From Bacteroidota bacterium (GTDB taxonomy: Bacteria; Bacteroidota; Bacteroidia; Bacteroidales; Dysgonomonadaceae), in NCBI GenBank assembly GCA_023388315.1, contig JAEWGM010000008.1, positions 62,001 to 126,000 of the forward strand: a stretch of DNA of 64,000 nt, written 5' to 3'. Within the stretch, counting starts at the first letter, position 1. The number at the start of each line of letters is the position of its first letter. Shown in pieces: positions 1-7,837 of this stretch. A model generated the notes under the pieces. That model had not been told where the DNA came from. It searched no databases and saw only the letters and a program-made list of their open reading frames with translations. The translations under genes and the position numbers were made by a program.

Positions 1-49
1 CTTAAGTTAGTTATACGAAAACAATTTAGCACGGGCTACAAACTCCACA

Positions 50-1213
50 TTACTCACTATCCCTCAATGGTTTATCGTTCTTTTTAATTAACAAAAAGAT
101 AAGCGCCATCATCACAATTTCGGTAAGAATAACGTACGGATATACGCCCATCCCAAAATTTTCGGTCAGTAACCCGATAAGGTAATTGATAATGGTGTTT
201 CCGGTGAGCCCAATAAGCATGGCGAAGCTGAACGCGGTGCCGGAAACATTTTTAAACAAGCCGCCCACCACACCCAGCATGACGGGAAAACCGGGTGCCA
301 ATCCTCCGCCAATAAGGAACATGCCGAAAACGTGCACATAGTATGATGCCGAAACCACCAAACAAATCAATCCCAATGAAAACAGCACCAACGAAATGAG
401 TATCAAGCGAAAGTGGTGCACATTTTTTAGTAAACTGCCGATGAGGAGCCGCATACAAATAAGTCCCAAAACGGAAAACGACAATGCCATTAATGCTTGG
501 TTTTGCTCCACACCAAGCTTTCCGATGAAAAACGAAACCGCCCAATTGTTTACCACCGCTTCAAAGGCAGACTGAAAAAACAAATAAAAACAAATGGCCA
601 TAAACAATTTGTGCTTCAGAAAAACGGGGATAAGTTTCAGTGAAATTTTTTCTTTTTGCACCGTGAGTGGATATTGAATGGAAAGAAAAATGATTGCTAC
701 AAGCAAACTCATCACGCTTACAATATCAATCACCCTGATGTAAAGCGCCTCATTTATTAGGCTCAGAACCAGCGGCATAGTGAACGCCCCGATGCCAAAA
801 AACAACCCCAGCCAATTGAGGTTCATAATTTTTGCTTTCCCTTCGCTCAAATCTGAAACCAAGGCGCTTGTGCCGCCGTTAATGGCGCCACCCCCCGTCC
901 CGAAAAAGAAAATACACACACGCAGCAAGTTGAGCGATTGAGCGTGCGCGATGCCGAAAAAACCGAGCGACAGAAATAGCGATGCTGTGGCAAGTACCCA
1001 TCGGTAGCCGAATTTATCCACAATGGGCCCAAAAAAAACGGAACCGATGAGCAACCCGATGGGAAGAATGGAAAACAGGCCGCCCGCCTCCAAATCGGAC
1101 ATCCCGAAACGAAGTTTCAGCATCGGCAAGATGGAGCCCATAATGACCATGGACATCCCGAACAGAAAAATACCCGTGAAGCTGGAAGTGAGCGCTATGG
1201 TTTTATTTTTCAT
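50..1213 (-). CDS. MFS transporter
   Basis: This is a 387-residue, very hydrophobic protein of major facilitator superfamily size, predicted to form about 12 inner-membrane helices. The first helix pair is followed by a short loop with GPIVDKFGYR (about residues 62-71), which matches the MFS loop 2-3 signature (G-x-x-x-D-x-x-G-x-R). The gene is last in a minus-strand run lplA, YgbA_NO-type, RIC-LuxR, MFS, and starts 31 bases after the regulator's stop codon, so co-transcription is likely. The substrate cannot be read from the sequence. The neighbours suggest a role linked to nitrosative stress or to lipoate or another small metabolite, which is inference. The stop codon lies 50 bases from the window edge. 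Confidence 0.85.
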   Translation of the reverse strand: MKNKTIALTSSFTGIFLFGMSMVIMGSILPMLKLRFGMSDLEAGGLFSILPIGLLIGSVFFGPIVDKFGYRWVLATASLFLSLGFFGIAHAQSLNLLRVCIFFFGTGGGAINGGTSALVSDLSEGKAKIMNLNWLGLFFGIGAFTMPLVLSLINEALYIRVIDIVSVMSLLVAIIFLSIQYPLTVQKEKISLKLIPVFLKHKLFMAICFYLFFQSAFEAVVNNWAVSFFIGKLGVEQNQALMALSFSVLGLICMRLLIGSLLKNVHHFRLILISLVLFSLGLICLVVSASYYVHVFGMFLIGGGLAPGFPVMLGVVGGLFKNVSGTAFSFAMLIGLTGNTIINYLIGLLTENFGMGVYPYVILTEIVMMALIFLLIKKNDKPLRDSE

Positions 1214-1244
1214 TATTCAAATGAGTCTGTAGGGTTTAAAATTG

Positions 1245-2126
1245 TTAGCCCAAGTTGTGGTCGCCGGGCGAAACATAACCGTTTGAAATGCAATAAAACG
1301 TGAGCCCCGAAACGGTTTTAATGCCCGTTTTGGCAATAATGTTTTTCCGATGCGTGAGCACCGTATTTAGGCTGATGTTGAGTTTGTCGGCAATTTCTTT
1401 GTTGAGCTTCCCTTGCACAATGAGTTTAAGAATTTCAATTTCTCTTTTGGTCAGATGGTTCTCGGGCGCGGGGTGGCTGTGCTCTTCGGCAAAGACGCTT
1501 TCCAACTCTTTTATATCGCTAGAATTGAGTTCACTCAATTTTGGACGAAGCACTTTGTTGCGCAACCTATTGTGCACAGCAAGATCTTTCTCGAGCGCCG
1601 AAACCGAAAAAATAACCGCGTAACAAAGGTTTTGGTTGTACTCCGCCGAAACGTGCTTTATGAGGATGTTTTTCAAGTCGTGCAACAACTCGTAAGGAAA
1701 ATCATCGTCCTGATTAATACCGTTTTGCAGATGCATTGTTAACTTTTCCTTGAAGTTGTAAAAAAGGCTTCGCAGCATCAATAATTCCTTGCTTTCCGAT
1801 CCGCTTAAAGCGATAAACGCGTGAAGGTGTTTCTCAATATTGGGTACCAATTCGTGAATGTAGCTTTCCACCGTGTGGCGAAAATAATCGGTGATAAGGG
1901 CGGCATCAAACAAAGAGAGGTTCTCATCGGGCAAATACGCTTCGTTCATATATACATTGAGCACGGTGAGAATAAAATCGGGGTTCAAATCGTGCTCACG
2001 ACATACATCCAATACGGTTTTATCGCCTATTCCCAACCGGATACCAAACCGGTTAAGTACGGGAATAAGTTCGTTGTGCTCGGCAAGCACATCGGCCAAC
2101 ACAGTATGTAGGTGTATAAGTTGCAC
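1245..2126 (-). CDS. RIC/hemerythrin-like sensor fused to LuxR-type HTH regulator
   Basis: This 293-residue protein has a C-terminal LuxR/GerE helix-turn-helix at about residues 224-285 (LTKREIEILKLIVQGKLNKE, then a recognition helix with NTVLTHRKNI). Residues 1-60 resemble the ScdA_N/DUF542 segment of the RIC iron-sulphur repair family (YtfE/ScdA). Residues 70-195 look like the following hemerythrin-like helical bundle. In my by-eye alignment to YtfE some histidines survive (for example H132 and H185), while the glutamates that complete the di-iron site are replaced (R189 at one of them). The N-terminal CC motif of RIC is also absent. It is therefore probably a sensor rather than a repair enzyme. 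Its neighbour is a YgbA_NO-type protein, which supports a nitric-oxide or oxygen-linked signal. The HTH assignment is firm and the RIC assignment is moderate. Confidence 0.8.
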   Translation of the reverse strand: MQLIHLHTVLADVLAEHNELIPVLNRFGIRLGIGDKTVLDVCREHDLNPDFILTVLNVYMNEAYLPDENLSLFDAALITDYFRHTVESYIHELVPNIEKHLHAFIALSGSESKELLMLRSLFYNFKEKLTMHLQNGINQDDDFPYELLHDLKNILIKHVSAEYNQNLCYAVIFSVSALEKDLAVHNRLRNKVLRPKLSELNSSDIKELESVFAEEHSHPAPENHLTKREIEILKLIVQGKLNKEIADKLNISLNTVLTHRKNIIAKTGIKTVSGLTFYCISNGYVSPGDHNLG

Positions 2127-2135
2127 GATGTTTTC

Positions 2136-2462
2136 TTATTTTAATGACGCTTTGTATGTTTTATTTCGTTTGTATTCCCGATAAAAATGCCGCGCGGCAT
2201 CCGCCGGATGAAACAATAGCATTCTTGGCCCGGCATAGCGCATCACCACCCGAATGCGCTCGCGCATATCGTTCTTGTAACAATGCACGGTGCACGATTC
2301 GCACGTGGGTTTGTTTTCACCGAAAGGACAATTTTCAAGCCGTTTGGTTGCATAATTCTTCAATGCCTCACACTCATCGCAAAGCCCTGTGGCAGCGCGG
2401 TGATGTGCACGGCAGTAAATGCCAATCATTTTGTTTACGACTTTTTTTTCTCCTTCATTCAT
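2136..2462 (-). CDS. YgbA_NO family (nitrous oxide-stimulated promoter) protein
   Basis: This is a small 108-residue protein with seven cysteines: C17, the pair C28/C31 (CDEC), C45, and C54/C57/C61 (CESCTVHC). The spacing and the GLCDEC, NCPFG and KPTCESC blocks match the family named nitrous oxide-stimulated promoter or YgbA. In enterobacteria that gene is controlled by the NO-sensing repressor NsrR. The cysteines could hold an iron-sulphur cluster or zinc. The gene sits 10 bases before the RIC-LuxR regulator and 6 bases after lplA on the same strand, so the three genes are likely one transcript. The biochemical activity of the family is not settled. Confidence 0.85.
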   Translation of the reverse strand: MNEGEKKVVNKMIGIYCRAHHRAATGLCDECEALKNYATKRLENCPFGENKPTCESCTVHCYKNDMRERIRVVMRYAGPRMLLFHPADAARHFYREYKRNKTYKASLK

Positions 2463-2468
2463 AGGCTT

Positions 2469-3461
2469 TTATCCCACAATGGCTTCGGTTAATTCATCCA
2501 ATGAAAAACCGGCGAAATAATCGTTGAACTGTATGTTCGATAATGCTTCACGAACATCTTCCTGGGTGTATTTCACGCCTTTCAACACGTTCTCCACCTC
2601 TTCGAGGTTGCTGTTGTTGCCGAAGAAAGTGCCAAAGAATTTAATTTGTTTAATGGTAGCGTTCACCACATCGGCAAACACTTGCAGTTTTCCGGCAGGA
2701 AAGCGCGACTGGCGTTCAATGCCGAATTTGGGCGAATTTCCGTAATTCCAATCCCACGTGCCGAATTTTGTAGCGCGCGATTGTTCAATCTCGGCCAGTT
2801 CTTCCTCCGAAAAGGTGTATTCTTTCATTTCGGGGAATTTCGATTTCATATGCTCCAGCAATTGATCCGAAAACTCGTGAACGGTGATCTTTTTGGGCAG
2901 GTTGGGCAAAATATTGTCCACCACACTACGTACCGATTTTGTGGATTTCGACTCAATTTTATCTTTTGGCGCTTCCAACGCTTTGTTGAGCACGCTCAAA
3001 TCGGTGTTAAAAAGCAAACAGCCGTGGTGCATTACCCGCCCTTTGATGTAAGCTTGCGCATTTCCGCATATCTTTTTTCCATTGATAACCAAATCGTTTC
3101 TGCCGGTAAATTCAGCTTTCACACCCAACTCCGCCAACGTATCAATAACGGGCTGCGAAAAGGTTTTAAAATCGAAGTCGGAGCCTTTGTCCTCGTTGGA
3201 AATAATCGTGTAATTCAAATTGTTTAAATCGTGATAAACCGCTCCCCCACCCGATATGCGACGAATAACGTGAATGCCGTTCTCCTTCACAAACCGTGTA
3301 TTAATTTCCTCAATGGTGTTTTGATGTTTGCCCACAATAATGGCAGGCTCATTAATCCAGAGAATAAAAATTTTATCGTGGTGCAGCAGTTTTTTGAAGC
3401 AATACTCTTCCAGCGCAATGTTATAATCGGGTTTATTGGAGTTATTAACAATATAAATCAT
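2469..3461 (-). CDS. lplA: lipoate--protein ligase
   Basis: This 330-residue enzyme should activate lipoate with ATP and attach it to lipoyl domains of 2-oxoacid dehydrogenases or GcvH. The N-terminal catalytic domain shows RRISGGGAVYHDLNNLNYT (about residues 67-85), the lipoyl-ligase lipoate/ATP loop, then GRNDLVINGKKICGNAQ with the conserved KK-type binding lysine. About residues 240-330 form the C-terminal accessory domain of bacterial LplA, so the enzyme is full length and not the split LplA/LplB type. It is the first gene of the minus-strand run and has a TATCTTTG promoter element just upstream. Lipoyl groups are NO-sensitive, which may explain the nitrosative-stress neighbours (inference). 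Confidence 0.95.
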   Translation of the reverse strand: MIYIVNNSNKPDYNIALEEYCFKKLLHHDKIFILWINEPAIIVGKHQNTIEEINTRFVKENGIHVIRRISGGGAVYHDLNNLNYTIISNEDKGSDFDFKTFSQPVIDTLAELGVKAEFTGRNDLVINGKKICGNAQAYIKGRVMHHGCLLFNTDLSVLNKALEAPKDKIESKSTKSVRSVVDNILPNLPKKITVHEFSDQLLEHMKSKFPEMKEYTFSEEELAEIEQSRATKFGTWDWNYGNSPKFGIERQSRFPAGKLQVFADVVNATIKQIKFFGTFFGNNSNLEEVENVLKGVKYTQEDVREALSNIQFNDYFAGFSLDELTEAIVG

Positions 3462-3484
3462 TCCTTGTTGTGTTTTGAAAGGTG

Positions 3485-3492
3485 CAAAGATA
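3485..3492 (-). promoter_or_regulatory. putative -7 promoter element for lplA
   Basis: TATCTTTG on the minus strand matches the Bacteroidetes -7 consensus TAnnTTTG. It lies 24 bases before the lplA start. No clear TTTG -33 box was found at the usual spacing. Confidence 0.5.
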
Positions 3493-3528
3493 ATTAATTC
3501 TGTTGATAAATTAGCTGTGCCGGCAATA

Positions 3529-3565
3529 CAAACAAAACGGCAGTTGAGCGAGAAACAACTGCCGG
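3529..3565 (-). terminator. rho-independent terminator downstream of vapBC
   Basis: On the minus strand, a 9-bp perfect stem (CGGCAGTTG / CAACTGCCG) with a 9-base loop is followed by TTTTGTTTG. It would end minus-strand transcription coming from vapBC. Its sequence closely matches the hairpin at 4271-4306 on the far side of the toxin-antitoxin pair. Confidence 0.7.
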
Positions 3566-3593
3566 AAAATGAGATTTCGATAAAAATTTAAGC

Positions 3594-3667
3594 CTTACAG
3601 CATGGAAGCCGTTTTTCTGATTTGTGCGAGACGTTCGGCAAACAATTTGCGAGTGGATAACTGAATT
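3594..3667 (-). other. possible gene remnant: short open frame without a start codon
   Basis: Between vapC and the terminator, the minus strand has an open frame of about 25 codons ending at a TAA at 3597-3599. It reads roughly FKIQLSTRKLFAERLAQIRK and then TASML. It has no ATG at its start and is preceded by an in-frame TGA. It resembles the C-terminal tail of a protein, left behind when the vapBC region was inserted or when the gene was lost. I cannot name the parent family. It may also be chance. Confidence 0.25.
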
Positions 3668-4030
3668 TTAAATCAAGATAACGGGTATATCGGTTAGTTT
3701 TTTAAACTCTTTATCGGATGTAACCAATGGAAGTTGAAGCACTTTGGCAGTAGCAGCTATGATAGCGTCTGGTGTTTTGACTGCAAAATTTTGTCTGATT
3801 TTTATGGTCATATCCACGATTTCGGGTGTGAGTTGGATAATGAAACAAGCATCAAGAAGCGACTTGAGTTTGCGCAGTTCAGCGGGAGAAGCAGTTTGCC
3901 AGCCCAACAATTCTATTTTTGTAATTACCGAAACAGCGGGCATATCGTCTAAGAACGGCTCTGTAATAGGATTGCCGTTATGCACATTAATCAGAAAGTT
4001 GGTGTCGGCTACAAAATCAATTCCATTCAT
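3668..4030 (-). CDS. PIN-domain toxin (VapC-like)
   Basis: This 120-residue PIN-domain ribonuclease is probably the toxin of a type II toxin-antitoxin pair. The four acidic positions of the PIN active site are visible: D in VADTNFLI near the N-terminus, E in TKIELLG, D in TPDAIIAAT and D in VTSDKEF. I chose the ATG at 4030 (MNGIDFVADTN) instead of an upstream in-frame start at 4066, because it overlaps the end of the antitoxin by 14 bases, the usual coupling, and gives the normal PIN N-terminus. The cleavage target is unknown. A promoter lies before the antitoxin and a terminator follows the pair. Confidence 0.88.
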   Translation of the reverse strand: MNGIDFVADTNFLINVHNGNPITEPFLDDMPAVSVITKIELLGWQTASPAELRKLKSLLDACFIIQLTPEIVDMTIKIRQNFAVKTPDAIIAATAKVLQLPLVTSDKEFKKLTDIPVILI

Positions 4031-4184
4031 CGCGTAATTTCCGTTGGTAAGACACCGGGTCTGCATCCCGTTTTAATTTTCCAAAATGCTCACGAAGCGA
4101 TTTTTTCTTCGACTCACTTTTAATCTGCCTGAAAGCTTCTCGCACCTTTTCCGGCGTAACCGGATGTTTTATTTCCACAATCAT
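4017..4184 (-). CDS. small antitoxin partner of the PIN toxin
   Basis: This is a 55-residue basic protein starting MIVEIKHPVTPEKVREAF and ending RKLRDEWN. It lies directly upstream of the PIN toxin gene and overlaps its start by 14 bases. Its size, position and charged C-terminal tail fit a VapB-like antitoxin that would bind the toxin and repress the pair. No clear AbrB or ribbon-helix-helix signature is visible, so the DNA-binding fold is open. It has a TATCTTTG promoter element 38 bases upstream. Confidence 0.7.
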   Translation of the reverse strand: MIVEIKHPVTPEKVREAFRQIKSESKKKSLREHFGKLKRDADPVSYQRKLRDEWN

Positions 4185-4221
4185 ACCCACATAAATTAAT
4201 TATATAAACAACAAAGCTATA

Positions 4222-4229
4222 CAAAGATA
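4222..4229 (-). promoter_or_regulatory. putative -7 promoter element for the vapBC pair
   Basis: TATCTTTG on the minus strand matches TAnnTTTG and precedes the antitoxin start by 38 bases. The -33 box is weak (ATTG, about 22 bases upstream). Confidence 0.5.
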
Positions 4230-4270
4230 ATAAATAAAATGAAAGAATTATCAATTGTTTGTCGATAAAA

Positions 4271-4307
4271 CAAACAAACCGACAGCTGTTAAAAAACAAC
4301 TGCCGGT
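4271..4307 (-). terminator. terminator of the RND efflux operon
   Basis: On the minus strand, a 13-bp stem with G-T wobbles (ACCGGCAGTTGTT / AACAGCTGTCGGT) and a 4-base loop is followed by TTGTTTG. It lies about 35 bases after the last efflux-operon gene. Confidence 0.75.
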
Positions 4308-4341
4308 TAAAACTATTGCAAACAATTAGTCCTTAATGCAT

Positions 4342-4635
4342 TTAAATCATATCCTCCACATTCCACACAAACGCGCGCAAACCAAGGTTTTCGTATTGTG
4401 TGTCTAATTCCTTTAAATATCGGAGGAGAAGCGGCACGCGATCGTCTTCCACAACGGTGAGAAGCGCGTTGTTTACCGACGGCCACGCGTGGCTGCCGTA
4501 ATGCGGTTCGCCTTTTTCGCTTCCGCGCCCATACACTTCTTTCCACGATGTGAATCCACGTATGTTGAGTTTCGATAAATCGCGCACAATTTGGCTATAA
4601 TGCGCTTGGTCTAATATAATCATTACTGCTTTCAT
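4342..4635 (-). CDS. PG0541-type transporter-associated protein
   Basis: This 97-residue cytoplasmic protein (MKAVMIILDQAHYSQIV...) has the size and alternating pattern of a PII/CutA-like ferredoxin-fold protein. It matches the family seen beside RND pumps in Bacteroidota and named after P. gingivalis PG0541. Its start overlaps the pump gene's stop by 4 bases (ATGA), so translation is coupled. A role in adjusting pump assembly or activity is inferred from the constant genetic linkage; no ligand is apparent. It ends the five-gene operon. Confidence 0.85.
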   Translation of the reverse strand: MKAVMIILDQAHYSQIVRDLSKLNIRGFTSWKEVYGRGSEKGEPHYGSHAWPSVNNALLTVVEDDRVPLLLRYLKELDTQYENLGLRAFVWNVEDMI

Positions 4636-7600
4636 GCTTCTATTGTTTTAAGTTTTGATTGTGACAAGGTGGCGTTGTAGCGCGAAACGCGTTCAAAGTT
4701 TTTCTTGCGCTGACGCTTCACTCCAAATCCACCGAATACCGAATACAACGCCGGAATAAGAACCAAGGTGATGATGGTTGAGAACGTCATACCCCCAATG
4801 ATGGCGATACCCAACGATTGCCACATTTCCGAACCTTGCCCGGTGCCTATCGCCAACGGAATCATACCCAAAATGGTGGTGAGCGTGGTCATCAACACAG
4901 GGCGCAACCTCGATTGGCCACCGTGCACCACCGCCGTGATGATGGACATGCCGCGTTCGCGGTTCAGGTTGATGTAGTCAATGAGCACGATGCCGTTTTT
5001 CACTACCATTCCCACCAACATAATAAGCCCCACAAATCCCATAATGCCCAGCGGTTCCCGCGTGATGGCCATGAGTAACAACGAACCGATAAACGCGAAA
5101 GGAACGGTGAGAATAATAATGAACGGATAGGTAAGCGACTCAAATTGTGCCGCCAACACAATGTAAACCAATATGGATACAATCATCAAAAGCATACCCA
5201 ACTCAGCAAACGATTCTTGTTGGTCTTCCACCGATCCGCTCATCTCAACATACACACCCGAAGGAATATCCAGCGTTGCAATAGCAGCATCCACATCAGC
5301 GGCAATATCGCTCAACGCGCGGCGGTATGTGGAACCGCTGACGCTTACAAGACGCTGGCGGTCTTGACGGTCTATTTGAGGAAGCGAAGCGTCTTCCACT
5401 ACGTGCCCCAAATCGCGCACGCGCACACCGGCACCCGTTGGGGTGTAAATCATAATGTTTTCAATTTCTTCGAGAGATTGACGATATGCTTCGTCATAAC
5501 GCACACGGATATCATATTCTTCCCCATCTTCGCGATAACGCGACATGGTGAGCCCGTTGATGCGGTTTCGGATGGCGGTGGCAGCAGTGGACATATTTAA
5601 TCCGTTTAGAGCCAGTTTTTCACGATCGAAAACAATACGATACTCCATTCTATAATCTTTTCGTGAAATAACAATATCGCGCAAACCTTCCACATCTTCA
5701 AGTTTGGTTTTCAATTCAGCGGCGAGCGCGTCGGTTTCCGTTAAGTCATACCCAAAAATATCCACCGATAGCTGGTTGCTGCCACCCATTCCTTGGTTTC
5801 CTCCCGGCGTTACCACAAACTTATCCACTTCGGGCATGGCAGCCAATTCCGCGCGAAGCTCATCAGAAACATCAAAAATGGATTTTTTCCGGTGCTTAGC
5901 CTCCACCAAACGAATATTGTAACTTATAATGTTGGGGCCGTTATCTTGCATGGAAGCAAACACGTTGTCGTCGCCTGCTTGCCCCACCGAAAAGGAAACA
6001 ATTCTCACTTCGGGATAGTTGTCTTCAATCATTTGTTCAATACGATGCCCCGCTTCGCGCGCGATTTCCATACGCGTGCCCGTTGGTAGTTCAACCCGCA
6101 TGGAGATATTGTTGTTGTCCGACGTGGGCATAAACTCCGTTTTCAGCGTCAATGCGCTTATAATAATTCCCCCCACAAAAACGGCGACAACTATACCAAT
6201 GGTCACGCCTCGTCTTCGGGACGCTTTATTTACCAAAACAGCATATTTAGCATCTAATTTATCTAAGAGAGGAAGAACTTTTTTGTTGTACCAACCATCG
6301 AATTTGCTCACGCGTTTTTCTTTGTTTAACCGCATCATTTTGGCGCTCATCATGGGCGTAAGCGTTAGAGCAATGATGGTTGACAACGCCATAATAATGG
6401 TTACCATCCAACCCAATTGCTTAAACATAACGCCAGCAAAACCACCCACCATAGTCATCGGAAGAAAAACGGCGATAATGGTAAGTGTGGAGGCGATTAC
6501 GGAAAGCGATACTTCTTCTGTTCCGTAAACAGCCGCTTGCCTAGGACGGCTGCCTCGCTCAATGTGCGTCGTAATGTTTTCGAGCACCACAATGGCATCG
6601 TCCACCACCATACCGATACAGATGGAAAGTGCCGAGAGCGAAATAATATTGATGGAATTGCCGGTGAGGCGCAAATAAATGAACGACCCAATGAGCGAGA
6701 TGGGAATGGTTACCATAATAATAACGGTTGCCCGCCAACGACCCAAGAAAACCAGAACCACGAACCCAACAATTATCAATGCCAGCAAAATAGTTTGCAA
6801 CAAGCTGTTAATGGACACTTTTACGTGGTCCGCGGTGTCCATAACGGTAACAATTTCAATATCGGGCGGAAGCGTTTTCATCAGCTCCGGCAGTTCCTTT
6901 CTAATGGCATCCACAATAGCCACGGTGTTTGAGCCCGATTGCTTTTGAACCACAAGGGTGGCGCTTCGTTCGCCATTGGTATAATTTTCCATCACGCGAG
7001 ACTGCACCGTGTCGTTTACCGTTGCCACGTCTCTCAAATAAATGGGTTGCCCTTGCACATTGCCTACAACAATATTGTTCAACTCATTACTTTCAGAAAA
7101 TTCTCCTTCGAGGCGAAGCATATAAGTTTGCGAGCCCACATCGAAATTTCCGGCAGGGATGTTTACGTTTTCAGCGGCAATAACTTGCGCTATTTGCTCC
7201 AACGTAATGTTGTGAGCTTCCAATTTTGAAGGCACAACGTTTACCTGTACTTCGCGCTGTGGCGCGCCCGAGATGGACACCTGCCCCACACCCGATATGC
7301 GGTTGAGCGGGTTGGCTATTTGCTCGTCCAAAATTTTGTATAACGCGCCCGAACTTTGTTTCGCGGTAGCAGATAATATCATCACCGGAATCATATCGGT
7401 ACTGAATTTCAAAATCATCGGATCTTCTACGCCATCGGGAAGAAAACCGGAAACCATATCCACTTTGTCGCGCAAATCGTTCATAATGCTGGTCATATCA
7501 GACCCCCAATTGAACTCGAGCATAATCATGGATACTCCATCACGCGATTGCGATGATATTTTTTTGATATCCTCAGTGGAGTTCAACGCGTCTTCCAGCG

Positions 7601-7796
7601 GACGGGTAACATTGGCTTCCACGTCTTCGGAACCCGCTCCGGGATAGGCCGTCATCACCGACACCATATTTACCTCTATTTCGGGATATAAATCGACAGG
7701 AAGTTGGCGATAAAACATAAATCCGATCAGAACAACCCCTATGAATATCAGTGAAGTTCCCACAGGATTTTTTACCGCGGTTTCGTATATTTTCAT
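4632..7796 (-). CDS. RND efflux transporter, AcrB/HAE1 family
   Basis: This 1054-residue inner-membrane proton-drug antiporter is the pump subunit of a tripartite efflux system. TM1 is at about residues 12-32 (SLIFIGVVLIGF), followed by the porter segment DLYPEIEV. The proton-relay helix TM4 carries GMVVDDAIVVLENI (about residues 394-407), with the paired Asp residues of the HAE1 family. A second half repeats the layout, with ITREPLGIMGFVGLIMLVGMVVKNGIVLID. Length is normal for AcrB/MexB. The gene lies between the adaptor gene and the PG0541-type gene. It resembles XepB (PG0540) in gene order. Substrates are not predictable, but hydrophobic antibiotics, dyes or bile-like detergents are typical. 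Confidence 0.95.
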   Translation of the reverse strand: MKIYETAVKNPVGTSLIFIGVVLIGFMFYRQLPVDLYPEIEVNMVSVMTAYPGAGSEDVEANVTRPLEDALNSTEDIKKISSQSRDGVSMIMLEFNWGSDMTSIMNDLRDKVDMVSGFLPDGVEDPMILKFSTDMIPVMILSATAKQSSGALYKILDEQIANPLNRISGVGQVSISGAPQREVQVNVVPSKLEAHNITLEQIAQVIAAENVNIPAGNFDVGSQTYMLRLEGEFSESNELNNIVVGNVQGQPIYLRDVATVNDTVQSRVMENYTNGERSATLVVQKQSGSNTVAIVDAIRKELPELMKTLPPDIEIVTVMDTADHVKVSINSLLQTILLALIIVGFVVLVFLGRWRATVIIMVTIPISLIGSFIYLRLTGNSINIISLSALSICIGMVVDDAIVVLENITTHIERGSRPRQAAVYGTEEVSLSVIASTLTIIAVFLPMTMVGGFAGVMFKQLGWMVTIIMALSTIIALTLTPMMSAKMMRLNKEKRVSKFDGWYNKKVLPLLDKLDAKYAVLVNKASRRRGVTIGIVVAVFVGGIIISALTLKTEFMPTSDNNNISMRVELPTGTRMEIAREAGHRIEQMIEDNYPEVRIVSFSVGQAGDDNVFASMQDNGPNIISYNIRLVEAKHRKKSIFDVSDELRAELAAMPEVDKFVVTPGGNQGMGGSNQLSVDIFGYDLTETDALAAELKTKLEDVEGLRDIVISRKDYRMEYRIVFDREKLALNGLNMSTAATAIRNRINGLTMSRYREDGEEYDIRVRYDEAYRQSLEEIENIMIYTPTGAGVRVRDLGHVVEDASLPQIDRQDRQRLVSVSGSTYRRALSDIAADVDAAIATLDIPSGVYVEMSGSVEDQQESFAELGMLLMIVSILVYIVLAAQFESLTYPFIIILTVPFAFIGSLLLMAITREPLGIMGFVGLIMLVGMVVKNGIVLIDYINLNRERGMSIITAVVHGGQSRLRPVLMTTLTTILGMIPLAIGTGQGSEMWQSLGIAIIGGMTFSTIITLVLIPALYSVFGGFGVKRQRKKNFERVSRYNATLSQSKLKTIEA

Positions 7797-7837
7797 TTTT
7801 ATCTATCTTTAATTTTTATTCGTTGAGAAAAACAACA

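Noticed and set aside
1023..1232. Plus-strand frames inside the MFS and neighbouring minus-strand genes
   Set aside because: They are antisense shadows with low-complexity composition and no homology features.
5145..5600. A 151-codon plus-strand frame antisense to the RND pump gene
   Set aside because: It is a shadow of the pump gene with no domain signature.
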